Origin: JACCZX01 sp963729165
Lineage (GTDB): Bacteria > Pseudomonadota > Gammaproteobacteria > Burkholderiales > Burkholderiaceae_F
Reading direction: 5' to 3'
Length of the DNA stretch: 64,000 bases
Assembly (NCBI GenBank): GCA_963729165.1
Contig: CAVSMM010000009.1
Location: forward strand, 91,128 to 155,127
Position numbers and translations under genes: made by a program. The notes under the pieces were generated by a model, which did not search any database, had not been told where the DNA came from, and was given only the letters and a program-made list of their open reading frames with translations. Shown here piece after piece: positions 35,092-42,950 of the stretch (within the stretch, counting starts at the first letter, position 1; each line of letters opens with the position of its first letter).

Positions 35092-35506
35092 GCCTGCAAC
35101 TGTTTTGCGCTGGTTTCATTCCGAATCAGACCCGCCAATCGTCCAGAGGCTCATTGTCGAACCCGAGGAGCAGCTCGCGCTCCGTAATCAGCAGAGGCTA
35201 GAGCAGGCCAAGCGGATTCTTGGTGGGCGTTACGTTCTGCACTCGAGCAACAAGGTGATTCGACAAAACGTAAATCAGCCGCGCAAGCTGGCCGCCCGTG
35301 CGCTTGCGTCGGACAAGTTGCGCAATTCAAAGCCGGAGGCTTCGCACGAGCGTCCCTCCAGAGAGCGCACGTCGCTGAGCAAGTGGCGCAGCGTCTGCAT
35401 TGCGGTCAGAGTCGAGCTTCCGGATCAGTCGCCCTTGCGCTGGGGGAGGTGGCGGCTACAAAGCATTGAACCGTGTTCGTACGCGTCCGGCAGCGTGCTG
35501 ACTTGA
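35090..35506 (+). CDS. Truncated or fused ORF ending inside a duplicated block
   Basis: The first ~100 residues (MPATVLRWFHSESDPPIVQR onward) look coding and GAGAGGTGAG lies before ATG 35090. From about base 35420 the frame runs into the complementary strand of the zinc-type gene at 35425-35718, exactly at the edge of the 264-base duplicated block. I read this as an original gene cut by insertion of that block. Confidence 0.35.
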   Translation: MPATVLRWFHSESDPPIVQRLIVEPEEQLALRNQQRLEQAKRILGGRYVLHSSNKVIRQNVNQPRKLAARALASDKLRNSKPEASHERPSRERTSLSKWRSVCIAVRVELPDQSPLRWGRWRLQSIEPCSYASGSVLT

Positions 35507-35683
35507 ACGTAATCGTCGCAGCGCCCGCACTTGTGCAGCAGTATGGGCGCCACCTGTTGATCGAAGACGATCCGCTGCTCTTGAGTCATCGCGTCCAAAC
35601 CTTTATGTAGATAGAGGCGGGCTACACCAAAGGCCGATGACAATGGGTCGATAATTCCCATCTCGCCGAGCATGCGCAACGCT
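35420..35683. repeat. 264-base duplicated block, copy 1
   Basis: Bases 35420-35683 recur at 55842-56105 at the same length and with few substitutions (ungapped by eye). The block starts just before the stop of the 35425-35718 gene and ends inside its N-terminal region. Confidence 0.85.
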
Positions 35684-35718
35684 GATATGTTGTCGCTTAG
35701 TTGCTGATCATCGCTCAT
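35425..35718 (-). CDS. Small putative zinc-binding protein (97 residues), unrecognised
   Basis: Start at ATG 35718 (MSDDQQLSDNISALRML), chosen because GAGG lies 9 bases before it; the ATG at 35727 has no spacing. The C-terminal third has HKCGRCDDYVQV followed by GSMLCSRHLP, a C-x2-C ... C-x2-H pattern that would fit one zinc ion. The N-terminal part is helical (GVARLYLHKGLDAMTQEQRI). No known family. A 5'-truncated second copy is at 55847-56105. Confidence 0.6.
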   Translation of the reverse strand: MSDDQQLSDNISALRMLGEMGIIDPLSSAFGVARLYLHKGLDAMTQEQRIVFDQQVAPILLHKCGRCDDYVQVSTLPDAYEHGSMLCSRHLPQRKGD

Positions 35719-35778
35719 GCCGTGCATCCTCTTCGAACCGTGTCAGGATCTTGCCGAACACGGTTTCCTACAGGAGGC

Positions 35779-35949
35779 TTAAGGCATCTCGTTCGGAATA
35801 TCAGCAATCGCGCCCACGGCGGTTATGGCGGCGCACTGGGCCGCCAACTGCGTCCGCAACGCTGCGTCCTCTGCAGAATCATGCGGATTGGTCGTTGAGC
35901 GGTTAATCGCTACTTCCAAGTGAATGCATGTCAGTCGATCCGAGTTCAT
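35779..35949 (-). CDS. Small ORF (56 residues) upstream of the zinc-type gene
   Basis: ATG 35949 to stop at 35779; the product is MNSDRLTCIHLEVAINRSTT then a helical Ala-rich part (LRTQLAAQCAAITAVGAIAD). GGAACGGAC sits before the start. It is on the same strand as the 35425-35718 gene, 60 bases ahead, so a two-gene transcript is possible. Not recognised and shorter than usual cutoffs. Confidence 0.4.
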   Translation of the reverse strand: MNSDRLTCIHLEVAINRSTTNPHDSAEDAALRTQLAAQCAAITAVGAIADIPNEMP

Positions 35950-36158
35950 TGTCCGTTCCGTTTACAAAACGAATGGATTCTTCTCCGTTCATACAAGCCC
36001 GGTTCTGACGAAAAGCAGTGCAATTGATGACGATGCGACATCCACTTCGCTTCGCCGATGATCGCGGCCGGTGTCGCGCTCGGCCAATTGCGGACGTCGC
36101 AACCGGGCGTCACAATTGCTCGAGAGCGACGTTCTGTTCAGCGAAGATGAGGAATGGT

Positions 36159-36374
36159 ATGGCGATCGTTATCCATTACTGCGCGGCCTGAAACTACAAA
36201 CCCGATGCCCTCCGTGTGAAGGCGTGGTTTGAAACGCGCGGGCGTGGTCCAGTGGACATACAGCCCGGACGCACCGGCCAGTTCGACGTCGTCGTCAACG
36301 GCCAGGTTGCGTTTTCGCGATACGAGACCGGAAGGTTTCCTTCAGACACGGACCTGGCGAACATTCCGGCGTAG
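36159..36374 (+). CDS. Rdx/SelW-family selenoprotein candidate with in-frame UGA
   Basis: ATG 36159 follows GAGGAA with 6-base spacing. The frame reads MAIVIHYCAA then UGA (36189-36191), then NYKPDALRVKAWFETRGRGP and VDIQPGRTGQFDVVVNGQVA, and FSRYETGRFPSDTD, stop TAG 36372-36374; 71 residues counting the UGA. In the SelT/SelW/SelH (Rdx) family the redox site is C-x-x-C or C-x-x-U at exactly this place, followed by an N-Y-x-P-type segment, and the core ends with a GxFDVxVdGxxxFSxxETGRFP-like motif. All of that is present, so the UGA is best read as selenocysteine. A hairpin lies after it. Alternative: a Cys codon mutated to stop. Confidence 0.7.
36198..36230 (+). promoter_or_regulatory. Candidate bacterial SECIS hairpin
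   Basis: Seven bases after the UGA, AAACC (36198-36202) pairs with GGTTT (36226-36230), then ATGCC (36205-36209) with GGCGT (36221-36225), one pair being T-G, with a two-base CG bulge and an 11-base loop (CTCCGTGTGAA). The apical loop starts 18 bases after the UGA, inside the distance range known for bacterial SECIS. The loop contains G but not the ideal GG opening, so the match is partial. Folding was by eye. Confidence 0.45.
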
Positions 36375-36403
36375 GTCGAGGAAACTGGGACTGGGACCAT
36401 TCA

Positions 36404-37456
36404 ATGGCAGCCAACATGAAGACCATTCATAAATCAGGCGTTCGCTTGGCGCCGATCAATTCGCTTTCAGACGCTGCGCAGCGGCGTGTGCGTAACCAGC
36501 TGCTGCAGGCGGATCAAAAATCGACCAAACAAAATCAGGCAATCGTGCGCCAGCTGATCGCATTGAGGTCTGACTACCGCCGCGTTGTCTCGGCGCTGAT
36601 CGGCGTAAGCGGCATGCGCCGCTATCGAGCGCTGCGCGAAAAGCTCGCCGAAGCGCCGCGAGCGCAGCGCGTGCGCGAATCGAGAGCATTGCTCGATCAG
36701 ATCGGATTCAATCGCGTGCGCGCCGAGCGGCTGCGCAAGCTGTATCTCGACACCGCGCGCAAGCTGCTGAACCTGAATGACGTGCGCATCCCGCCGGGCG
36801 GCATTCGGCCCCACACGCGCTGCACTCCATGGGTCACGTACACCGCGCCGTACGCAGGATTCTTCTGGTCGTTTGCCTGGAGCCGCAGCGATGAGGCGAG
36901 CGATCCGGTGCTCACGCGACATCTGGATCACATCACCGGTCAGATCGGCTCTGGGATCGACACGCGACTCAGCGGCGCCGATGACGATGATGCTGTCGAA
37001 GCCGAGTACTACACGGCACTGCATGCGTGGCACACGGCGCAGGCGACCGGGCCGCTCGAAGGCTATCTCGCGTTTGAGTTCAACAACTCACCCTACTCGG
37101 GCAACGTCAGCGACGAATGGGGTTTTTCCAACGCGACGTTCAGCCAGCTCGCGCTTGCCCGCTTCCAAGTGGCCGATGCGACCGGTGTGCTGAGCACGCA
37201 GGACAGCCGCATCTTCGTCTTCATCGACACCGACTGGGGCGACGGCACCTCGTGGAGCAACTTCGTGACCACGCCGCGCGACCTTCACTGGTATTACTTC
37301 AAGACAGAAGCGTCTTTCGCGCAGGGCAGCGCGCTGGTGCTCGAAGCAGGCGTCTGGAACAGCACCTGGTACTTTGCCGACGACGAGAGCATCAAGACCT
37401 CCAATGATCTTGACCTGCGGCTCGATCGCATCGTGGTGCGGTCTTGCCCGGCCTGA
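36404..37456 (+). CDS. Unrecognised 350-residue protein, member of a local duplicated family
   Basis: The N-terminal ~130 residues are basic and helical (coiled-coil-like: QLLQADQKSTKQNQAIVRQL, LIGVSGMRRYRALREKLAEA). The C-terminal ~210 residues look like a beta-rich binding or jelly-roll domain (YTAPYAGFFWSFAWSRSDEA, LEGYLAFEFNNSPYSGNVSD, VFIDTDWGDGTSWSNFVT). No signal peptide. Two partial relatives exist in the window: the last residues at 46255-46290 and the helical part at 63842-63952. No known family; the start may also be the ATG at 36416. Confidence 0.65.
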   Translation: MAANMKTIHKSGVRLAPINSLSDAAQRRVRNQLLQADQKSTKQNQAIVRQLIALRSDYRRVVSALIGVSGMRRYRALREKLAEAPRAQRVRESRALLDQIGFNRVRAERLRKLYLDTARKLLNLNDVRIPPGGIRPHTRCTPWVTYTAPYAGFFWSFAWSRSDEASDPVLTRHLDHITGQIGSGIDTRLSGADDDDAVEAEYYTALHAWHTAQATGPLEGYLAFEFNNSPYSGNVSDEWGFSNATFSQLALARFQVADATGVLSTQDSRIFVFIDTDWGDGTSWSNFVTTPRDLHWYYFKTEASFAQGSALVLEAGVWNSTWYFADDESIKTSNDLDLRLDRIVVRSCPA

Positions 37457-37528
37457 TAGCTACTATGGCGGAGCAAGGAGAAAAATGGAACCTGCTAAAT
37501 AGTTGTTGGCTCTGTCGTTGAGGTTCGA

Positions 37529-37969
37529 TTGCTGATTGCGGCTCAATTTATCTGTACCTTCTGCGCAGCGCTCTTCGCTGGCGCTGCGCTGTACATCAGC
37601 GTTGCCGAGCATCCTGCACGCATGAGCTTTGAGACGGGTGTTGCGGTAAAGCAATGGGCTCTGAGCTATAGGCGCGCAACGTGGCTGCAAGCGCCGCTGG
37701 CTTTACTCGGGTTTGCCGCCGGGCTAACTGCATGGCTGTTGGGCGCCAGCATCGTCTGGCTTGCTGCCGCTCTGCTGATCGGGGCCGTGGTTCCATTCAC
37801 ATTCATAGCCATCATGCGAACTAATAAGAAACTCTTGGCTCCTGACCGCGATCTCGCTTCGCCGGAAACGCGGTCATTGCTTCAGACGTGGGGCAAGCTC
37901 CATGCGGTGCGCACTGGTTTGAGCCTCGTGGCGACAGTGCTATGCATCTGGCTACTGGCCAGGGCCTGA
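37529..37969 (+). CDS. DUF1772 (anthrone oxygenase-like) membrane protein
   Basis: 146 residues started at TTG 37529. It has four hydrophobic helices, the first reading FICTFCAALFAGAALYISVA, then conserved AEHPAR and SYRRATWLQAPLALLGFAAG. DUF1772 members are small membrane proteins, some linked to anthrone oxidation, but in bacteria the reaction is unknown. Ends 75 bases before the PHA-type gene. Confidence 0.75.
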   Translation: MLIAAQFICTFCAALFAGAALYISVAEHPARMSFETGVAVKQWALSYRRATWLQAPLALLGFAAGLTAWLLGASIVWLAAALLIGAVVPFTFIAIMRTNKKLLAPDRDLASPETRSLLQTWGKLHAVRTGLSLVATVLCIWLLARA

Positions 37970-38044
37970 GCGCTTGCTAGGCGCGATTGTTGGCGGCGCG
38001 CGCGTAGACCGGCTCACACACGCGCGATAGCTTGTATTGCTTCT

Positions 38045-38353
38045 GTGAACGAAACCGTCAGGGTCACCATTAGCCATCGTCTCGGCAAGGGCGAGGCCGT
38101 CCGCCGTATCAAAGAAGGCTTCGCCCACACCAGCGGTCACCTCGGACCAATGATCGCGATAGAGCAACAGGTTTGGGAAGGAGACACGTTGCGTTTCCTG
38201 GTCCGTGCGTTGGGCCAAACTGCGGTGGCGAGCATCGAAGTGCTCGAAGACTCGCTGCGCATAGAGGTGTCCTTGCCCTGGCTGCTAGCGAAGGCAGCGA
38301 ATCGTCTTCTTACAGTATTGCGCAAGGAAGCGACGCGGCTACTTGCGAAGTGA
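38045..38353 (+). CDS. Polyhydroxyalkanoic acid system family protein (PHA_gran_rgn)
   Basis: 102 residues, GTG start. VTISHRLGKGEAVRRIKEGF, then LRFLVRALGQTAVASIEVLE and EVSLPWLLAKAANRL match the small protein family found near PHA synthesis genes. Its role is unproven. No other PHA gene is in the window. Confidence 0.7.
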   Translation: MNETVRVTISHRLGKGEAVRRIKEGFAHTSGHLGPMIAIEQQVWEGDTLRFLVRALGQTAVASIEVLEDSLRIEVSLPWLLAKAANRLLTVLRKEATRLLAK

Positions 38354-38406
38354 TGGAACGCCAGAGATCGCGAGTCGCAGCGCGCAGTTCTTCCCCGTGC
38401 TTTTGC

Positions 38407-38427
38407 TGCTTTCGGCCAGAAGCGGAC
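38407..38427 (+). repeat. REP-like unit
   Basis: TGCTTTCGGCCAGAAGCGGA shares the pattern TCGGCCA-nn-AGCGGAC with copies at 36077, 42951, 43956 and 44191. Confidence 0.45.
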
Positions 38428-38688
38428 CAAAAGGATGCGCGCGCTCCTAACGCTCGTGCAGGTTCGCAGCGGATATAGGCAGAGCTGATACGCGAGGTGG
38501 GCGGCACTGTAGCCATCGTGCAATACCAAGTCGTTGCGTCGTGATTAAGGACTTGGCGGAGAGGTAAAAAATCGCCTTTTAGTGGCAGTACTCAATCAGC
38601 AAGTGTGGTGGACTCTGTCCCGCCGGCGCGTCCCGAGGCCGGGCGCCATCGCCCCGCCATAGCTGTGGGAGCGCGCCGAGACCCCGAA

Positions 38689-38708
38689 GACAGCGATTAA
38701 TCGCTGTC
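38689..38708. promoter_or_regulatory. Perfect 20-base palindrome
   Basis: GACAGCGATTAATCGCTGTC is its own reverse complement with no loop. It may be an operator for a dimeric regulator or the arms of a small repeat element. No gene starts within 100 bases of it. Confidence 0.4.
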
Positions 38709-38821
38709 GTCCGGCCGAGTGATGCTTCCGTCATCGCCGTCGAGAACTGATCACGAACGGCCCGTATTACTCGTCCGAGGCAGCAGCCATGGTTCGCAAG
38801 CCGCCGCCGATAGCGGCGAGG

Positions 38822-39175
38822 CTACTGCGACTTCTTGGGCGGCTTGGCCTTTTTCCCCAAATAGGACTTTGGATCGCGTGGATTGCTTGATGCCACGCGG
38901 CCTGCGAGGCACTCGCCGCCTGAATCGCATTCGATCCAACCGTTGCTGCCTGCTCTGTCGATACAACCATAGCTACCGGTCTGTGCATCCTGGCCGTACT
39001 CGATGCCGGCGCCTTTGCACGCCCCACTAATCTCCGCGCGTGTATGCCTCCCCTCGAGTTTCTCACAGAACTCCGCGTTGCACGGGGGGTATGCGAACGC
39101 CGCGTCAGACCACACAGCAGGCGCAACTGCAACAGCAAAACCGAAAGCTATCGACGCAATATTGACTCTCATCAT
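38822..39175 (-). CDS. Exported cysteine-rich protein, unrecognised
   Basis: 117 residues from ATG 39175 (MMRVNIASIAFGFAVAVAPA signal; AAAGGACGG before it). The mature part has six cysteines (CNAEFCEKLEG, GACKGAG, YGCIDRAG, IECDSGGECLAG), implying disulphides, and a basic Lys/Pro tail. No family known. Repeat copy 2 (39342-39407) lies upstream of it on the minus strand, as copy 1 lies upstream of the 42-residue lipoprotein. Confidence 0.6.
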   Translation of the reverse strand: MMRVNIASIAFGFAVAVAPAVWSDAAFAYPPCNAEFCEKLEGRHTRAEISGACKGAGIEYGQDAQTGSYGCIDRAGSNGWIECDSGGECLAGRVASSNPRDPKSYLGKKAKPPKKSQ

Positions 39176-39503
39176 CCGTCCTTTACTAGTAGTTGCGAAC
39201 TCCCGGAATCCCTTCCGGTGAGTTAATTTGGCAAACAACTGAATTGGCACGGGCTGCAGCACTGGCGAATTCATCGCTCTACTAAATCAATTAAAGAGGC
39301 GAAGGAAGACGACGTATTGAGGTCGTGACATCAGTCCTGTAAGTCTTAATGAGGTCAAGACAATCGGACAGCGCAGATTCACCGAGAATGTGTAGAAGAT
39401 TCAGCAATTGAGACTGGCGATAACGCTATCGTGTTGGATGGATGAACGCTTTCGACCGTTGTTCGACATCCGCAATTGAGTGACCTGAATGTCTGCTACG
39501 GGT
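39176..39503. other. Intergenic region before IS30
   Basis: No ORF supported. It holds repeat copy 2 and ends at the IS30 left inverted repeat. Confidence 0.5.
39342..39407. repeat. Dispersed 67-base repeat, copy 2
   Basis: Matches 20313-20379, with GACAATCGGACAG and AGATTCAGCAA in common, a handful of substitutions and two one-base gaps. Confidence 0.7.
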
Positions 39504-39529
39504 GGCGGATTCAACTCGTCAATGCAACA
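39504..39529 (+). repeat. IS30 left inverted repeat
   Basis: Begins GGCGGATTCAACTCGTC and ends TGCAACA; complementary to 40703-40728 except for two bases. Confidence 0.8.
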
Positions 39530-39564
39530 CACTAAACGCCCTAGCGGCAGAAGGAGTGTTGCAG

Positions 39565-40721
39565 ATGAAGAGAAGACCGCGCATGCGCTACTCGGCTACG
39601 CAACGGACGCTTATCTGGGAGCGTTGGCGCAAGGGTGGACGCTGCACCAGATTGCCCGACTGTTTGACCGCTACCATTCATCGATCCAGCGCATCGTGGC
39701 GGAGTCGGGCGGGATACGCCCACCCGCGCGGCGGCGATCGCGATCGGCATTGACCCTGATCGAGCGAGAAGAGATCTCACGTGGCTTAGTAGCACGCAAT
39801 TCAATCGAGCGATCGCGGCGACGCTCGGCCGCGCACCGTCTACGATCAGTCGCGAGATCCGACGCAATGAGGGTCCGCAAGGCTATCGAGCCAGCCAAGC
39901 GGACCAGGCGGCGTGGGATCGAGGCCATCGCCCGCAGGTCTGTAAACTTTTGCAGAACCGAGCGCTGGTCCAACTTGTGGCACATAAGCTGCGCCTTGAG
40001 TGGTCGCCTGAGCAGATTGCCGGCTGGTTGCAGCGTGCCCACCCTGATACAAGCCTTGCAGGTGTCCCACGAGACGATCTATCGCAGCCTATTCATCCAG
40101 GCACGCGGCGCTCTGAAGAAAGAGCTGATGGCGCACTTGCGGCGCACGCGCGGCATGCGTCGCTCGCGACACCATACGCAGAAGACCAGCATTCACGGCC
40201 AGATCAGTGACGCGGTATCGATCAGCGAGCGTCCCGCAGTGGTCGAAGATCGTGCGCTTCCTGGTCATTGGGAGGGTGATCTGTTGTTTGGTAGTAAGAA
40301 CAGTCAGATCGCGACCCTTGTTGAACGTCAATCACGCTACGTGATGCTGGCGAAGGTCGGTAAGAAGGATACGGAGACGGTCGTCAACGCCCTCATCAAG
40401 CACGCGCACAAACTGCCGCACGAGCTGTATCAATCGTTGACCTGGGACCGCGGCAAAGAGATGGCTGACCACCGCCGCTTTACGCTGGCCACCGACATCA
40501 AGGTCTATTTCTGTGATCCGCGTAGCCCTTGGCAACGCGGATCGAACGAGAATGCGAATGGGCTATTGAGGCAGTATCTGCCGAAGGGCATCGACCTGTC
40601 GGGGTACTCGCAATCCAAACTCAATGCGATCGCTCGGCGCCTCAACGAACGACCGAGAAAGACGCTTCACTACGAAACACCCGCTCAACGATTTCATGAA
40701 GCTGTTGCAGCGACGAGTTGA
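39565..40721 (+). pseudogene. IS30 transposase (three frameshifts)
   Basis: Natural start ATG 39565 with AAGGAG before it: MKRRPRMRYSATQRTLIWER. The frame shifts near 39636 (in a GGG run), near 39797 and near 40052; between these the text continues as WTLHQIARLFDRYHSSIQRI and RAPSTISREIRRNEGPQGYR. The catalytic part is intact: HWEGDLLFGSKNSQIATLVE, LTWDRGKEMADH and SPWQRGSNENANGLLRQYLP hold the D-D-E residues. Normal length (~385 residues) when the shifts are repaired. Given the same pattern elsewhere, the shifts may be assembly errors, so activity is undecided. Confidence 0.8.
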
Positions 40722-40728
40722 ATCCGCC
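40703..40728 (-). repeat. IS30 right inverted repeat
   Basis: Contains GACGAGTTGAATCCGCC, inverse of the left end. The transposase stop codon lies inside it, as is common in this family. Confidence 0.8.
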
Positions 40729-40911
40729 GTCGAAAGCTGCCACTGATCAATCGACGTTATAGGTGGCAATTTTTCAATTTGTCGAATCCCATAGCAAAGT
40801 CACACGCGCCGTAGAGCCCGTGCTTGGTCCCGTTAGGCATGTTCGTCAGATTGGGGGCGTTCGGCACGTCAAATGCTAAGGCCCTGGCTCAACCAAAAGC
40901 TGGGAGTACAT

Positions 40912-41484
40912 ATGAGTGTTCTAGACAAAGTCATTGCGGCCGTTACGCCGCCTGAAAGTGATGAAGAGCGGGCGCGGGCCCGAGCCAAGGCCCGCTCGCT
41001 TGCCGGATCGAGCGGCTGGTTTGCGATGCTGCTTGCGCACCACGTGGAAATCGAAAGTGCATTTGATGCCGTCGAAATGGCAACCAGCGTCGCGTCTCAA
41101 CGTGCTGCGCAGAAGCAGCTCGCTGCAATCCTAACCGGTCACTCCAATGCCGAAGAGTCGGTGATCTATCCGGCGCTGGTGCAGTTGGGCGAAAAAGCCC
41201 ACGCAGCCAAGGCCTATACGGAGCAAAGCGGGGCCAAAGTGAACATGGCTGAGCTTGATTCGCTGGAGCCGATGAGCCAGGACTTCCTGGACAAGCTCGA
41301 ACATATTCGTGGCGCGGTCACGCATCACATGTATGAGGAAGAAAGTGAATGGTTTCCTGAGCTGAAGCAGAAGGCGGACGCGGCTACTCAATCGAGGCTC
41401 ACCAGGCGCTATCGCGAAGAAATCGAGCGCTATTTGGGCGCGGAGGCTATGACCGGAATGGAGGAGGAAGCCGGGGCAGAGTAG
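40912..41484 (+). CDS. Hemerythrin-domain protein
   Basis: 190 residues from ATG 40912 (RBS GGGAG). The four-helix bundle shows metal ligands HHVEIESAF, LTGHSNAEESVIYPAL and THHMYEEESEWFPELKQ, the H-x-x-x-E and HH-x-x-x-E patterns of hemerythrin. Such proteins bind a di-iron centre and act in oxygen, NO or iron handling. Followed directly by a GNAT gene. Confidence 0.85.
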   Translation: MSVLDKVIAAVTPPESDEERARARAKARSLAGSSGWFAMLLAHHVEIESAFDAVEMATSVASQRAAQKQLAAILTGHSNAEESVIYPALVQLGEKAHAAKAYTEQSGAKVNMAELDSLEPMSQDFLDKLEHIRGAVTHHMYEEESEWFPELKQKADAATQSRLTRRYREEIERYLGAEAMTGMEEEAGAE

Positions 41485-42018
41485 TTGTACAGCGAAGTGA
41501 CAAGCTTGACCATAGCGCAGTACTTGGTTCGTGAGACCTTGAACGACGGCAGCCCTGTGACAATTCGGGCGGCTCGGCCAGACGACAAAGAACGCATCCT
41601 CGCGGCATTTCTCGCTCTTGGGCCGCATTCGATCTATGCCCGCTTTTTTCACGCGAAAACGGAATTGAGTGACCAAGAACTGCGGCAGTTGACAGAGATC
41701 GACTTCGTAAGCGCGGTTGTCCTACTGGCAACGATTGGAGTGCACGCACAGGAGACGCTCATTGGGCTAGGTCGCTACGTCGCGAGCGGCGGGCGCGCAG
41801 AAGTTGCGTTCGTTGTCGCAGACGCCTATGCGGGCCGCGGAATCGGAGGACGTCTGCTTGAACACCTCACGCACGTTGCACGCGAAAATGGAATGTCCAG
41901 GTTCGAGGCTGATGTCCTGGAAGACAACGCAGCAATGCTCGCAGTATTTCGTGACAGTGGCCTGCCAATGACGATGACGAACGCCGATGGCATTACTCAC
42001 GTGACCCTGCTTTTATGA
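41485..42018 (+). CDS. GNAT family N-acetyltransferase
   Basis: About 170 residues. VTIRAARPDDKERILAAFLA at the start of the fold, then AEVAFVVADAYAGRGIGGRL as CoA loop and FEADVLEDNAAMLAVFRDSG as last motif. The first in-frame codon after the hemerythrin stop is TTG 41485, but a start a few codons later is as likely; no clear RBS. Probably co-transcribed with hemerythrin. Its fold is close to that of the GNAT at 58370 (same LGPHSIYARFF / LSPMSRRLRFH type). Confidence 0.8.
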   Translation: MYSEVTSLTIAQYLVRETLNDGSPVTIRAARPDDKERILAAFLALGPHSIYARFFHAKTELSDQELRQLTEIDFVSAVVLLATIGVHAQETLIGLGRYVASGGRAEVAFVVADAYAGRGIGGRLLEHLTHVARENGMSRFEADVLEDNAAMLAVFRDSGLPMTMTNADGITHVTLLL

Positions 42019-42044
42019 AGAATTCAGGCAACTGAAGCGACATC

Positions 42045-42815
42045 TTGCGACAAGTCAAGGTGGGCCTATGTGGCTTTACCGTCGGGATGGCGCAGTACCC
42101 GCGCCACTTTCCCGTCGTGGAAATCCAACAGACTTTCTATCAGCCACCCGAAGACGAAACGTTGCGCCGCTGGCACGCCAATGCGCCGCCGGATTTCGAG
42201 TTCACGCTCAAGGCTTGGCAATTGATCACGCACACCAGCACAAGCTCGACGTATCGGCGCATGCGGCGACCGCTTACCGCGCGCGAGCGCGACGGGCTCG
42301 GTGCGTTTCGTAACACTCCTATCGTGAATGAAGGCTGGCGTCGCACGGTCGAGTGCGCGCACATTCTGTCGGCGACGGCGATTCTCTTTCAGAGTCCCGC
42401 CAGTTTCAGACCCACCGACGAGCATATCGAAAACTTGCAGACATTCTTTGCGCGGATCGAACGCCCCAATGGGATTCGTTTGATGTGGGAACCGCGCGGG
42501 CCGTGGCCCGAACAACAAGTCGCACGACTGTGCGCGGAACTCGCGCTCGTGCATGTAGTCGACCCCTTCGTCACCGATGCGCAAACCCACTCGCCTACCT
42601 ACTTTCGGCTGCACGGAGTCACTGGCAGTCGGCATGTCTATTCGGATGACGAATTGCGATGGCTGATGACCCGCGTTCCGGCCGAAGGCGATGTCTATGT
42701 AATGTTCAACAACTTGCCTCGAGTCGGTGACGCCAAAAGATTCATCAACTTGATTGCAGCTGACATCAAACAGAGAGTCGACTTGAAAGCCCGCTCGATC
42801 GTAGGCGCGAGTTGA
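42045..42815 (+). CDS. DUF72 domain protein
   Basis: 256 residues with start TTG 42045. KVGLCGFTVGMAQYPRHFPV, VEIQQTFYQPP, then WHANAPPDFEFTLKAWQLIT and a C-terminal YFRLHGVTGSRHVYSDDEL / VYVMFNN are the DUF72 landmarks (TIM-barrel-like fold). Function unknown. Immediately after the GNAT gene. Confidence 0.8.
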   Translation: MRQVKVGLCGFTVGMAQYPRHFPVVEIQQTFYQPPEDETLRRWHANAPPDFEFTLKAWQLITHTSTSSTYRRMRRPLTARERDGLGAFRNTPIVNEGWRRTVECAHILSATAILFQSPASFRPTDEHIENLQTFFARIERPNGIRLMWEPRGPWPEQQVARLCAELALVHVVDPFVTDAQTHSPTYFRLHGVTGSRHVYSDDELRWLMTRVPAEGDVYVMFNNLPRVGDAKRFINLIAADIKQRVDLKARSIVGAS

Positions 42816-42950
42816 CAGAGTAGGTTGGGCGTATTTCTATAACGAGTACGCGCGGATCGTCTGCAGGTGGGTGACGTCTATCCAACTCAACCGCAGTGTG
42901 CGTATGGCACCCACACTATGCGACGCACTAAGCCGACGCTGATCTATCGC

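Larger units (their letters stand above)
38354..38821. other. 468-base region without a gene
   Basis: No convincing ORF or RBS on either strand. It holds one REP-like unit (38407-38427), a second related sequence near 38466, and a perfect 20-base palindrome (38689-38708). Confidence 0.5.
39504..40728 (+). mobile_element. IS30 family insertion sequence
   Basis: 1,225 bases bounded by imperfect 26-base inverted repeats (39504-39529 and 40703-40728, core GATTCAACTCGTC). Both outer flanks carry GT, which fits a 2-base target duplication of this family. It holds one transposase gene, read with frame shifts. Confidence 0.85.
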
